A DNA stretch of 10,674 nucleotides from an uncultured Gammaproteobacteria bacterium. GTDB lineage: Bacteria; Pseudomonadota; Gammaproteobacteria; Pseudomonadales; Azotimanducaceae. Location of the stretch: the NCBI GenBank assembly GCA_913043075.1, contig CAJWLI010000031.1, positions 1 through 10,674 on the forward strand, given 5' to 3'. Made by a program: the position numbers and the translations under genes. Under the pieces are notes generated by a model. That model was not told where the DNA came from. It ran no database searches and worked only from the letters and a program-made list of their open reading frames with translations. Every line of letters begins with the position of its first letter. Position 1 is the stretch's first letter. This document shows, piece after piece, positions 1 to 6,696 of this stretch.

Positions 1-2
1 TA

Positions 3-572
3 TTTGAACCGCTCGACATGTCTGATACCTCGTTCACAATAAGTGATGAGAAGGTGCCACGCCTAGCCGCAAATTATGAGCGTGACCAAGATAAGAATCT
101 CGTTCTCATCGATGATCCAGTTGAGAGCATTTACGCAGACACAAGACGTCTTCAATCAGGCGGAGGAGGTCTTTTGAGTACAACCGCTGACTACGCGAAG
201 TTTTGTGAAATGTTGCTCGGAGGGGGAAAGTATAATGGTTGCAGGATAATAGGTGATCGGACTCTAAAAATGATGTGTCAAAATCATTTGCCGATGAACG
301 CAGACTTGGCTTCTGTTGCGATGGGTTCCTTTTCTGAGACTGCGTATGAAGGAGTTGGTTTTGGCTTAGGTTTTGCCTCAACTCTTAGCGAAGTAAAGGC
401 TCACATTTTAGGAGAGGGTGATTTTTATTGGGGAGGCATGGCTTCAACGATATTTTGGGTTGATCCCAGAGAACGTATGTTTTGTGTTTTTATGACCCAG
501 ATGGTTCCCTCAGGGACATTTAATTTCCGAGGACAGTTAAAAAGCATCGTATACAGCGCAATCGAGGACTGA
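3..572 (+). CDS. Beta-lactamase-fold serine hydrolase, C-terminal part (5' end outside the window)
   Basis: The reading frame is open from base 3 (FEPLDMSDTSF...) to TGA at 570-572, so the gene starts upstream of the window; the ATG at 18 is internal. The opening residues match the 'PLGMxDTxF' segment in the middle of class C beta-lactamase/family VIII esterase proteins. Next comes SGGGGLLSTTADYAKF, the usual SGGxGLxSTAxDYxRF block, and GFGLGFA. Near the C-terminus FYWGGMASTIFWVDP occupies the place of the KTG/HTG box. WGG there is typical of family VIII carboxylesterases and EstB-like hydrolases rather than true beta-lactamases. The catalytic SxxK and YxN motifs would lie in the missing N-terminal half, so activity cannot be judged. 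The substrate is unknown; an esterase or peptidase role is inferred only from the fold. It converges on the carotenoid oxygenase gene. Confidence 0.88.
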   Translation, partial: FEPLDMSDTSFTISDEKVPRLAANYERDQDKNLVLIDDPVESIYADTRRLQSGGGGLLSTTADYAKFCEMLLGGGKYNGCRIIGDRTLKMMCQNHLPMNADLASVAMGSFSETAYEGVGFGLGFASTLSEVKAHILGEGDFYWGGMASTIFWVDPRERMFCVFMTQMVPSGTFNFRGQLKSIVYSAIED

Positions 573-601
573 ATTTTGTTCTGCCAGCATGCTAATGTTT
601 T

Positions 602-624
602 AACAAAAAAAAGCTTTTTTCTCT
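602..624. terminator. Possible weak bidirectional terminator between convergent genes
   Basis: The 82-bp gap between the two convergent stop codons holds a perfect A/T-rich palindrome, AAAAAAGCTTTTTT, at 607-620. A looser inverted repeat, TTTTGTT at 574-580 and AACAAAA at 602-608, encloses the palindrome AGCATGCT (588-595). Each strand would give a T run after the fold. The stems are almost free of G and C, so intrinsic termination would be weak. The call rests mostly on the position between convergent genes. Confidence 0.3.
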
Positions 625-654
625 TCAATAAACAACATTAACAATAAAAGATAA

Positions 655-1983
655 TCAATAACCGTCGGGTACCCAGTTTCCGTGAAATCCTGCTGGAACT
701 CGAACAGGGAGTTGAATTCGGGCCACGGGTTCCTCCTCGAATTCTTGAGCGTTAAGTATCACGATTTCGCTGGTTTCAGTTTCTGGACGAAAAACATAAC
801 TTAAAATCCAACCACTATCCTCAAGCTCATCTTCTGGATTTTTAACAAAAACTGGTTCGCTTCCTTGGCCGCCTCTAAGGTTGTGGAATGCAGAATTATT
901 TTTCTCTAAATCGTATTTTAAAAAACCGTCGGCGAATGGTTTGCTTGGTGCGAAAGCAGCGCAGTATCCGTACTGATGCTTCAAGCCTACTTTTGAATCA
1001 CAAACCCTTGGGAAATCCGCCATGCGGTCATCTAATTGTGTCTCGGTTACAGTTCCTTTCGATCGGTCGATAACCCACCGAAATAAAAGTGGTGGAGAGC
1101 TTGAGCCCGGTTTCATCGTATCGTCCATTCGACATACGTCGATGATTATCTTCTCTCCATCTTCGTAGCTATTCAAAGGGTGAAAAACGTAACAGGGGTC
1201 GATTTCGTACCAGGTAATGTCCTGATCGCCGCCATCTCTGGGCATCACGCCAAGTCTAGCCCCGTAACTCTCATCCCACAAAACTGGGAGCCCAGTCTCT
1301 GCCATTCCCTCCAAATTCCAAACGGCGGGTAAGTCCATGAAAATCACATGATCACGGGTTACGTTAAAATCATGAATCATTGTCGCGCCCTTCACAGAGA
1401 TTGGCTCTATTTGGACTAATTTTCCAGACGCGGATATCCGAAGATATGTGAGATAAGGAGGCGTCATGCTGTATCCAAAAGCAAGCAATTCACCAGTTTC
1501 TGGGCAGATTTTCGGGTGGGCCGTCATTGAACCCTTTAATTTTCCTTCATAATTATTTGGTCCTATTGTTTCTAGCTGGTCATCTATAATAAAAGGCCAG
1601 TGGCCCTCTTCGAGAGCCATTATTTTTCCGGCATGATGAATGACGTGAGTGTTTGCAGTAGATCTAGACATATCTCCAAGCGAACTCATTACATCTGAGT
1701 TTGGATCAAGAAACATAGGTGTTTTTACATATCGATTTTTATACCAGTTTGCGTTTCCGTCTCGAATTTCGACTCCATGCAACATTCCGTCGCCTAGAAA
1801 CCAGTGATCTGACCAACCGGATTTTGGGTTCGCTCCGTTTCTAAGCAAACGACCGTTAAGCTCTCGTGGGATCTGTCCGACCACCTTCAACTCTGTCGTA
1901 GATGTCTCTTCGAAAACCGGTGCAAAGTTGTCTTTTAACCAAAAAGGTATTTCTTGTTTTGCCTCACTCATTTTCTTTGCCAT
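655..1983 (-). CDS. Carotenoid oxygenase (RPE65/CCD) family non-heme iron dioxygenase
   Basis: This family cleaves C=C bonds of carotenoids, apocarotenoids or stilbenes with O2, using Fe(II) held by four histidines in a seven-bladed propeller. All four are visible. Numbering the longest frame (TTG at 2049, 464 residues), they are H178 (MTAHPK), H226 (MIHDFNVTxxHVIFxDLP), H290 (FHPLNSYEDG) and H455 (GFHGNWVPDG at the C-terminus). The N-terminal signature NPKSGWSDHWFLGDGMLHG (74-92) and second-shell acidic residues (E147/E148, E398 in GSEPVFV) are also present. Length is normal and no break is seen, so it should be active; the substrate cannot be read from sequence. The start is uncertain. TTG at 2049 has a GAGAG 5 nt upstream, but family similarity begins only at residue 34 (IPFWLKDNFAPV), so ATG at 1983 or 1971 is preferred. 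It is transcribed away from the tRNA-Leu gene. Confidence 0.93.
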   Translation of the reverse strand: MAKKMSEAKQEIPFWLKDNFAPVFEETSTTELKVVGQIPRELNGRLLRNGANPKSGWSDHWFLGDGMLHGVEIRDGNANWYKNRYVKTPMFLDPNSDVMSSLGDMSRSTANTHVIHHAGKIMALEEGHWPFIIDDQLETIGPNNYEGKLKGSMTAHPKICPETGELLAFGYSMTPPYLTYLRISASGKLVQIEPISVKGATMIHDFNVTRDHVIFMDLPAVWNLEGMAETGLPVLWDESYGARLGVMPRDGGDQDITWYEIDPCYVFHPLNSYEDGEKIIIDVCRMDDTMKPGSSSPPLLFRWVIDRSKGTVTETQLDDRMADFPRVCDSKVGLKHQYGYCAAFAPSKPFADGFLKYDLEKNNSAFHNLRGGQGSEPVFVKNPEDELEDSGWILSYVFRPETETSEIVILNAQEFEEEPVARIQLPVRVPAGFHGNWVPDGY

Positions 1984-2098
1984 TCCCATATCTAGAATGG
2001 CATGAATCATTGCAGTTTTGGATTCCAACCGCCAACATTTTCGATACAAATTTTCTCTCAGTTATTTAGATGAAGTAACTCCATATTCGATTGAATGG

Positions 2099-2127
2099 TA
2101 GTCGTGGCAAAAAACCACTGTTATACT
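2099..2127 (+). promoter_or_regulatory. Probable promoter of tRNA-Leu (and possibly queA)
   Basis: TATACT at 2122-2127 is a strong sigma70-type -10 element, ending 14 nt before the tRNA. The hexamer 17 bp upstream, TAGTCG at 2099-2104, is a poor -35. The sequence after the -10 (CGACGGGC) is GC-rich, like the discriminators of stringently controlled tRNA and rRNA promoters. No other convincing promoter lies before queA. Confidence 0.55.
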
Positions 2128-2141
2128 CGACGGGCTTCAAT

Positions 2142-2228
2142 GCCGGAGTGGCGGAACTGGTAGACGCGCCGGATTCAAAATCCGGTTCCTTTCCGGGAGT
2201 GTGAGTTCGAGTCTCACCTCCGGTACCA
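2142..2228 (+). tRNA. tRNA-Leu, anticodon CAA (reads UUG)
   Basis: A full class II cloverleaf can be folded. The acceptor is GCCGGAG (2142-2148) with CTCCGGT (2218-2224), a G1-U72 wobble closing the end. The D arm is GCG/CGC with GG in its loop. The anticodon stem CCGGA/TCCGG has loop TTCAAAA (2174-2180), giving anticodon CAA at 2176-2178. A long variable arm (2186-2200, TTCC/GGGA) is typical of tRNA-Leu. The T arm is GTGAG-TTCGAGT-CTCAC. A73 is followed by an encoded CCA at 2226-2228. The G1-U72 pair is slightly unusual. From memory, a tRNA-Leu just upstream of queA is also found in Pseudomonas. Confidence 0.97.
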
Positions 2229-2248
2229 TTGCAAAAAAGTATTAATTT

Positions 2249-3268
2249 ATGAAGACAACTGAGTTCAGCTATGACCTGCCGGAGGGTCTTATAGCGATGG
2301 AGCCGACTGAATCTCGCTCGGATAGCCGTTTGCTGCACCTTGATGTTAGCTCTGGGCAAATTAATCACCTCAAGTTTAGCGATCTTCCGACTCTCCTAAA
2401 TTCATCTGATTTGTTGGTTTTTAACAACACCAGAGTGATACCGGCAAGAATATTAGGAACTAAGGAAACTGGGGGCAGGGTGGAGCTTATGCTAAACCAG
2501 ATTCAGAGTAAGCTTCGCGCGAATGCGTTAGTTGGTTCTAATAAATCAATTCATGTCGGCGCCAAGATACATCTTAAAAAAGGAGTTGAAGTTTTGGTGG
2601 AGGGAAGAGATGACAATTTGTTTCGCCTTTTGTTTCCTGAACCCGGCGTTTTAGCCATAGCCTCTGAGCTCGGCGAAGTTCCCTTGCCTCCTTATTTAAA
2701 AAAAACTCCAAGCGAGCGTGACCAAGCTCGATATCAAACTGTTTACGCGAAAGTCGATGGCGCGGTCGCAGCACCTACGGCAGGCCTTCATTTCGATGAT
2801 AATATTTTGAAAGAAATTGATAAAAAAGGAATAAATCGAAAGGAAATCACGCTTCATGTCGGTGCAGGAACTTTTTTGCCTGTGCGAAGTGATGACATTC
2901 TTAATCATAAAATGCATAAGGAAGCTCTGCAGGTGAATTCTGGAGTATGTGATGCTGTCAATCTCTGTCGGAATTTGGGCGGAAGAGTTGTGGCCGTCGG
3001 AACTACGTCTGTTAGATCTTTGGAAGCTGCCTCAGTAAAAGGGATGCTCCAGCCAATGCAGGGAAGCACAGATCTTTTTATCTATCCGGGATACGACTTC
3101 CAGGTTGTGGACGCAATGATTACAAATTTTCATTTACCGAAATCGACTTTAATGATGCTAGTAAGTGCCTTTGCGGGATTAGAGAGCATTCGAAAAGCGT
3201 ATCGCGCAGCGATAGAGAAGTCTTATCGATTCTTTAGTTACGGTGATGCAATGTTCATCACACGCTAA
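2249..3268 (+). CDS. queA: S-adenosylmethionine:tRNA ribosyltransferase-isomerase QueA
   Basis: QueA moves and isomerises the ribosyl part of S-adenosylmethionine onto preQ1 at position 34 of tRNA Asp, Asn, His and Tyr, giving epoxyqueuosine; it acts in the cytosol after Tgt. The 339 residues contain the family blocks in order: LLVFNNTRVIPARILG (55-70), LPPYLKK (146-152), YQTVYA (162-167), GAVAAPTAGLHF (171-182), LHVGAGTFLPV (202-212) with HKMHKE (220-225), VGTTSVRSLEA (250-260), FIYPGYDF (277-284), TNFHLPKSTLMMLVSAFAG (292-310) and the C-terminal YRFFSYGDAM. Nothing is missing; it is a little shorter than the roughly 356-residue E. coli protein. The start follows the tRNA 3' end by only 20 nt and has no recognisable Shine-Dalgarno (AT-rich leader), which suggests a shared transcript with tRNA-Leu. 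tgt follows after 11 bp. Confidence 0.98.
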   Translation: MKTTEFSYDLPEGLIAMEPTESRSDSRLLHLDVSSGQINHLKFSDLPTLLNSSDLLVFNNTRVIPARILGTKETGGRVELMLNQIQSKLRANALVGSNKSIHVGAKIHLKKGVEVLVEGRDDNLFRLLFPEPGVLAIASELGEVPLPPYLKKTPSERDQARYQTVYAKVDGAVAAPTAGLHFDDNILKEIDKKGINRKEITLHVGAGTFLPVRSDDILNHKMHKEALQVNSGVCDAVNLCRNLGGRVVAVGTTSVRSLEAASVKGMLQPMQGSTDLFIYPGYDFQVVDAMITNFHLPKSTLMMLVSAFAGLESIRKAYRAAIEKSYRFFSYGDAMFITR

Positions 3269-3279
3269 GGTTTTGTTCG

Positions 3280-4413
3280 GTGTCTATATCATTTTCTTTA
3301 AGAAACATAGACGGTTTAGCAAGGAGGGGGACGATCACCTTTCATCGATTGAATGGAGAAAGATTTGAGGTGCAAACACCCATTTTCATGCCTTGTGGGA
3401 CCTATGGCACGGTGAAGGGACTAACTACCGAGCAACTGGAAAATTTGGGAACCCAAATCCTACTCGGAAATACTTACCATCTTATGCAGAGGCCTGGCCA
3501 AGAGATAATCAATCATTTTAACGGTTTGCACAAATTCATGAATTGGTCGAGGCCGATTCTTACTGATTCAGGCGGCTTTCAAGTTTTTAGTTTGGGTAAG
3601 AATGTATTTGTAGATGAAGAGGGAGTTACTTTTCGTTCTACAATTAACGGAGATAAAGTTTTCGTTTCTCCTGAAATATCCATGGAAATGCAGCGTTCAC
3701 TGAATTCAGATGTAGTCATGTGTTTCGATGAATGCACGCCGTATGGAAAAACTAAAGAAGAAACAAATAAATCTATGCTTCGATCGATGCGTTGGGCTTA
3801 CAGAAGCAAACAGGCCTTCGAAGGAAACCCTAACTCTATCTTCGGCATAATACAGGGCGGCATGCATGAGGATTTGCGCCATGAATCGCTGCGTCGACTC
3901 ACCGAAATCGGTTTTGATGGGTACGCCATAGGTGGTCTCTCAGTTGGAGAGCCTAAGGAAACAATGCGAAAAATTGTTCACAGCGTGGCACCATCCATGC
4001 CAGATGATAAGCCAAGATATTTAATGGGAGTGGGCACGCCGGAAGATCTTGTTGAAAGTGTGGTCAAAGGTGTCGACATGCTTGATTGCGTTATGCCAAC
4101 CCGAAACGCAAGGAATGGACACCTCTTCACAAGCTTCGGAGTTTTGCGTCTTCGCAATTCAGCCAATAAGCGTGATGATCGCCCGATTGATCCAAATTGT
4201 TCCTGTTATACGTGTTCCAATTATTCACGAAGTTATCTGCATCATTTGGATAAGTGTCGAGAACTGTTAGGGGCTACTCTTAATAGTATACATAACCTTC
4301 ATTATTACTTAGCTTTAATGGCAGGTTTGCGTGACGCTATTGAGAGAAACAAACTGACAAACATAATAGGAGAAATTTACGATGGTTGGTGTAAAGAGCC
4401 ACCCAATTACTAG
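3280..4413 (+). CDS. tgt: Queuine/preQ1 tRNA-guanine transglycosylase Tgt
   Basis: Tgt swaps guanine 34 of GUN-anticodon tRNAs for preQ1, the step before QueA. The 377 residues align along their length with E. coli Tgt. Visible elements are TYGTVKG (41-47), ILLGNTYHL (60-68), TDSGGFQVFSLG with the catalytic base D96, FDECTPY with D150, GIIQGG (189-194), GFDGYAIGGLSVGEP (211-225), and LDCVMPTRNARNGH, where D269 is the expected nucleophile. The zinc ligands C307, C309, C312 and H338 are all kept. The start is GTG at 3280, with AAGG at 3267-3270 (overlapping the queA stop) 9 nt upstream, and the N-terminus then fits the family. It sits between queA and yajC, as in many gammaproteobacteria, and is probably co-transcribed with both. 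Confidence 0.98.
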   Translation: MSISFSLRNIDGLARRGTITFHRLNGERFEVQTPIFMPCGTYGTVKGLTTEQLENLGTQILLGNTYHLMQRPGQEIINHFNGLHKFMNWSRPILTDSGGFQVFSLGKNVFVDEEGVTFRSTINGDKVFVSPEISMEMQRSLNSDVVMCFDECTPYGKTKEETNKSMLRSMRWAYRSKQAFEGNPNSIFGIIQGGMHEDLRHESLRRLTEIGFDGYAIGGLSVGEPKETMRKIVHSVAPSMPDDKPRYLMGVGTPEDLVESVVKGVDMLDCVMPTRNARNGHLFTSFGVLRLRNSANKRDDRPIDPNCSCYTCSNYSRSYLHHLDKCRELLGATLNSIHNLHYYLALMAGLRDAIERNKLTNIIGEIYDGWCKEPPNY

Positions 4414-4427
4414 AGTTTTTGTGAAGT

Positions 4428-4463
4428 TTGCTCCCCTCGTGCTAATCGGGGACAATAGAGCAA
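4428..4463 (+). promoter_or_regulatory. Stem-loop in the tgt-yajC gap (possible processing or attenuation structure)
   Basis: The 80-nt gap between tgt and yajC can fold into a hairpin: TCCCC (4432-4436) pairs with GGGGA (4448-4452) around an 11-nt loop. An alternative or outer helix pairs TTGCTC (4428-4433) with GAGCAA (4458-4463). No T run follows, so it is not a standard intrinsic terminator. It may be an mRNA processing or stability element within the operon. Function is inferred only from position. Confidence 0.35.
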
Positions 4464-4493
4464 CTAAACAGATAGTTAAAAAATGGACCAAGC

Positions 4494-4829
4494 ATGTTTG
4501 AGTTATTAATCCCTTTCGCAAAAGCCGCAGATGAGGCAGTCCCTCAGGGAAGCCCATTGCCACTCGATCTTTTTATAATAATCGCCTTCGCTTTAGTGTT
4601 TTACCTCATCGTTTGGCGGCCACAAAGCAAACGGAATAAAGAGCACAAAGAACTTGTTGCCGGGCTTGAAAAAGGAGATGAGATTATCGCTGGCGGCGGC
4701 TTGGTAGGGAAAATAGTAAAGGTTGAAGATCAATTCATTGTTCTTGAAGCAGGGACCGGGGTGGAACTGAAATTACAGAGATCAGCTGTAGTTCAGGCGT
4801 TGCCAAAAGGCACCATTAAAAATATATGA
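4494..4829 (+). CDS. yajC: Sec translocon accessory subunit YajC
   Basis: YajC is a small single-span inner-membrane protein that associates with SecD and SecF and helps SecYEG-dependent export. At 111 residues it has the usual length. It has a short periplasmic N-terminus, one membrane helix at about 24-41 (LDLFIIIAFALVFYLIVW), the conserved cytosolic RPQSKRNKEHKEL (42-54), GDEIIAGGGLVGKIVKV (61-77), and a C-terminal VVQALPKGTIKNI close to the E. coli ending. ATG at 4494 fits the family N-terminus but has only a weak upstream TGGA as ribosome site. Its stop codon TGA (4827-4829) overlaps an ATG of a six-codon reading frame leading into secD. Confidence 0.96.
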   Translation: MFELLIPFAKAADEAVPQGSPLPLDLFIIIAFALVFYLIVWRPQSKRNKEHKELVAGLEKGDEIIAGGGLVGKIVKVEDQFIVLEAGTGVELKLQRSAVVQALPKGTIKNI

Positions 4830-4846
4830 TGGCCGACGGCAAGTGA
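4826..4846 (+). other. Six-codon mini-ORF bridging yajC and secD
   Basis: ATG at 4826 overlaps the yajC stop as ATGA. It reads MMADGK and stops at TGA 4844-4846, which overlaps the secD GTG start (4843-4845) as GTGA. Both junctions have the form used for translational coupling or re-initiation, and secD has no good Shine-Dalgarno of its own. Whether the peptide is made is unknown; a frame this short can arise by chance. Confidence 0.3.
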
Positions 4847-6696
4847 TTAATCGTTACCCACTTTGGAAAAAACTCATAGTATGTTCGGTGGTCTTTCTCG
4901 GAGCCATTTATGCTGCTCCAAACTTATATCCGCCGGATTACGCAGTTCAGATATCAAGTAGAGATGCAGATGGATCGGTTTCTGACAGAGCTCTTCTGGC
5001 AGCAACAGATAGACTCAAGCTGGAAAACATGGAATTCTTTGGAGCAGAGAATAATGGCGGTAGTGCTCTTATAAGGGTTAAAAATGATGAAGACCAGTTA
5101 AAAGCTCGCGATTTTATTCAATTTGCCCTGCTAGAGTTTGCAGAGGATTATGTCGTTGCTCTGAATTCAGCGCCAAACACCCCTGAATGGTTGTCCAATC
5201 TGGGAGCTGCTCCGATGAAATACGGTCTTGACTTGAGAGGAGGCGTTCACTTTCTTATGGAAGTAGATACGCCTGCAGTTATATCTGAGCGTTTAAAGGC
5301 AATGGAGCAAGAAGTAAAACAACTTTTTAGAGACCCAGAAAATAGGGTTCGGTACTCCTCAATTTCTATCTCGGAAAGTACAGGGCTTAGGATCACTTTT
5401 GATAATCAAGATACGGAAGTTGCTGCGAGGGTCTTGCTTCGAGAAAAATTCCCTAGTTACACGATAAAAGGAATACCCGGGGTAACCGGGATAATGGTCA
5501 ATGTAGATGCGGCGCAGATAAGGGAAATAGAGGATTTCGCTGTTGAACAAAATGTTGTCGCGATTAGAAACCGAGTAAATGAACTTGGAGTAGCAGAGCC
5601 TTTAGTTCAACGCCTTGGCAGAAATAGGATTGTAGTCGACTTGCCTGGAGTGCAGGACACTGCAAGAGCAAAAAATATCCTTGGCAAGGTCGCTACTTTA
5701 GAATTTCGAATGGAAGCGAGCTCAGAAGCCAGATCTGCTTCGACAGATAATTTTAACTACGAGGGTTTCGACTCGAGGTTAGAAAAAAGGGTGATTCTTC
5801 GGGGGGACCGAGTCCTTGATGCGCAGGTTGGGTTTGATCCAGAAACTAATCAGCCTCAGGTAAATATTAGGCTTGATGGTGGGGGTGGTGAATTAATGCA
5901 CCGGGCCACTCGCTATAATATTGGCCGACGTATGGGCGTAGTTTTCATAGAAACGAAGTTAAAAGATAGATTGGTTACTGATGGGGGAACTGAACGTTTG
6001 GTTTCTGAGCCTTACGTAACAAAAAGACTAATAAGCTTGGCTACGGTGCAGTCTGCATTAGGGGTTAATTTTAGGATAACAGGTTTGAAAGCAGGTGAGG
6101 CAAGAGAGCTAGCGTTGCTTTTGAGAGCAGGTGCTTTAGCTGCAGATATGTTCATCGCCGAAGAGAGAACAGTAGGTGCCAGTTTGGGAGAGCAAAATAT
6201 CGAACTAGGAGCGTTTTCCGTTATGGTTGGCCTTGGTTTGGTTGTGCTGTTTATGCTTTTGCGTTACAAAGCTTTTGGTTTCGCCGCTAACCTCGCACTC
6301 GGGGCTAATTTAGTTCTCATAGTAGCGGTCATGTCCAGCTTGTCTGCTACCTTGACACTGCCAGGTATCGCTGGAATTGTTTTGACTGTGGGAATGGCAG
6401 TAGATGCAAATGTTTTGATTTTTTCTAGAATTAAGGAAGAACTTGCGAATGGGTTATCTCCGCAACAGGCAATTCACGCTGGATTCGAGAGAGCTTTCGT
6501 TACAATTCTTGACGCAAATCTTACTACTCTTATTGTCGCAATTATTTTATATAGTATCGGCACTGGACCCGTGAAAGGCTTCGCCGTAACTTTGTCCATT
6601 GGCATACTAACGTCTATGTTTACCGCGATTATGGGTACCCGTTTCGTCATTAACTTGATGTATGGTGGTAAGACAGTTAAGAGATTAGCTATCTAA
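4843..6696 (+). CDS. secD: Protein translocase subunit SecD
   Basis: SecD with SecF uses the proton gradient to pull exported proteins through SecYEG on the periplasmic side. The 617 residues match gammaproteobacterial SecD in length. The start is GTG at 4843, because MINRYPLWKKLIV mirrors the conserved family N-terminus. TM1 is about 10-27. The large periplasmic domain carries YGLDLRGGVHF (127-137), NELGVAEPLVQRLG (246-259) and VVDLPGVQD (264-272). Five further membrane helices follow from about 453, including GMAVDANVLIFSRIKEE (517-533), in which D521 corresponds to the aspartate needed for proton-driven translocation (D519 in E. coli numbering). No key residue is missing. Lacking an obvious Shine-Dalgarno, it may depend on coupling to yajC. 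Its stop TAA shares one base with the secF ATG. Confidence 0.98.
   Translation: MINRYPLWKKLIVCSVVFLGAIYAAPNLYPPDYAVQISSRDADGSVSDRALLAATDRLKLENMEFFGAENNGGSALIRVKNDEDQLKARDFIQFALLEFAEDYVVALNSAPNTPEWLSNLGAAPMKYGLDLRGGVHFLMEVDTPAVISERLKAMEQEVKQLFRDPENRVRYSSISISESTGLRITFDNQDTEVAARVLLREKFPSYTIKGIPGVTGIMVNVDAAQIREIEDFAVEQNVVAIRNRVNELGVAEPLVQRLGRNRIVVDLPGVQDTARAKNILGKVATLEFRMEASSEARSASTDNFNYEGFDSRLEKRVILRGDRVLDAQVGFDPETNQPQVNIRLDGGGGELMHRATRYNIGRRMGVVFIETKLKDRLVTDGGTERLVSEPYVTKRLISLATVQSALGVNFRITGLKAGEARELALLLRAGALAADMFIAEERTVGASLGEQNIELGAFSVMVGLGLVVLFMLLRYKAFGFAANLALGANLVLIVAVMSSLSATLTLPGIAGIVLTVGMAVDANVLIFSRIKEELANGLSPQQAIHAGFERAFVTILDANLTTLIVAIILYSIGTGPVKGFAVTLSIGILTSMFTAIMGTRFVINLMYGGKTVKRLAI

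Noticed and set aside
106..628. Minus-strand ORFs inside and past the serine hydrolase gene (106-381, 425-628)
   Set aside because: They are shadows of the coding frame on the other strand, with no family resemblance and no ribosome sites.
2050..2110. Minus-strand promoter for the carotenoid oxygenase (TTGCCA, 17 bp, AATATG)
   Set aside because: The -10 match is poor and an AT-rich gap gives such pairs by chance, so it is not called as a feature.
2142..2248. tRNA-Leu as an integration site for a genomic island
   Set aside because: Integrases usually use the tRNA 3' end, but here queA follows within 20 nt, in the conserved order, with no integrase and no repeat of the tRNA 3' sequence in the window. 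The accessory genes lie on the 5' side.
2066..2368. Minus-strand ORF of 100 codons across the tRNA, containing GGETRTHTPGKEPDFESGAS
   Set aside because: It is the antisense translation of tRNA-Leu plus the start of queA. This peptide is a well-known spurious 'hypothetical protein' pattern made by reading tRNA genes backwards.
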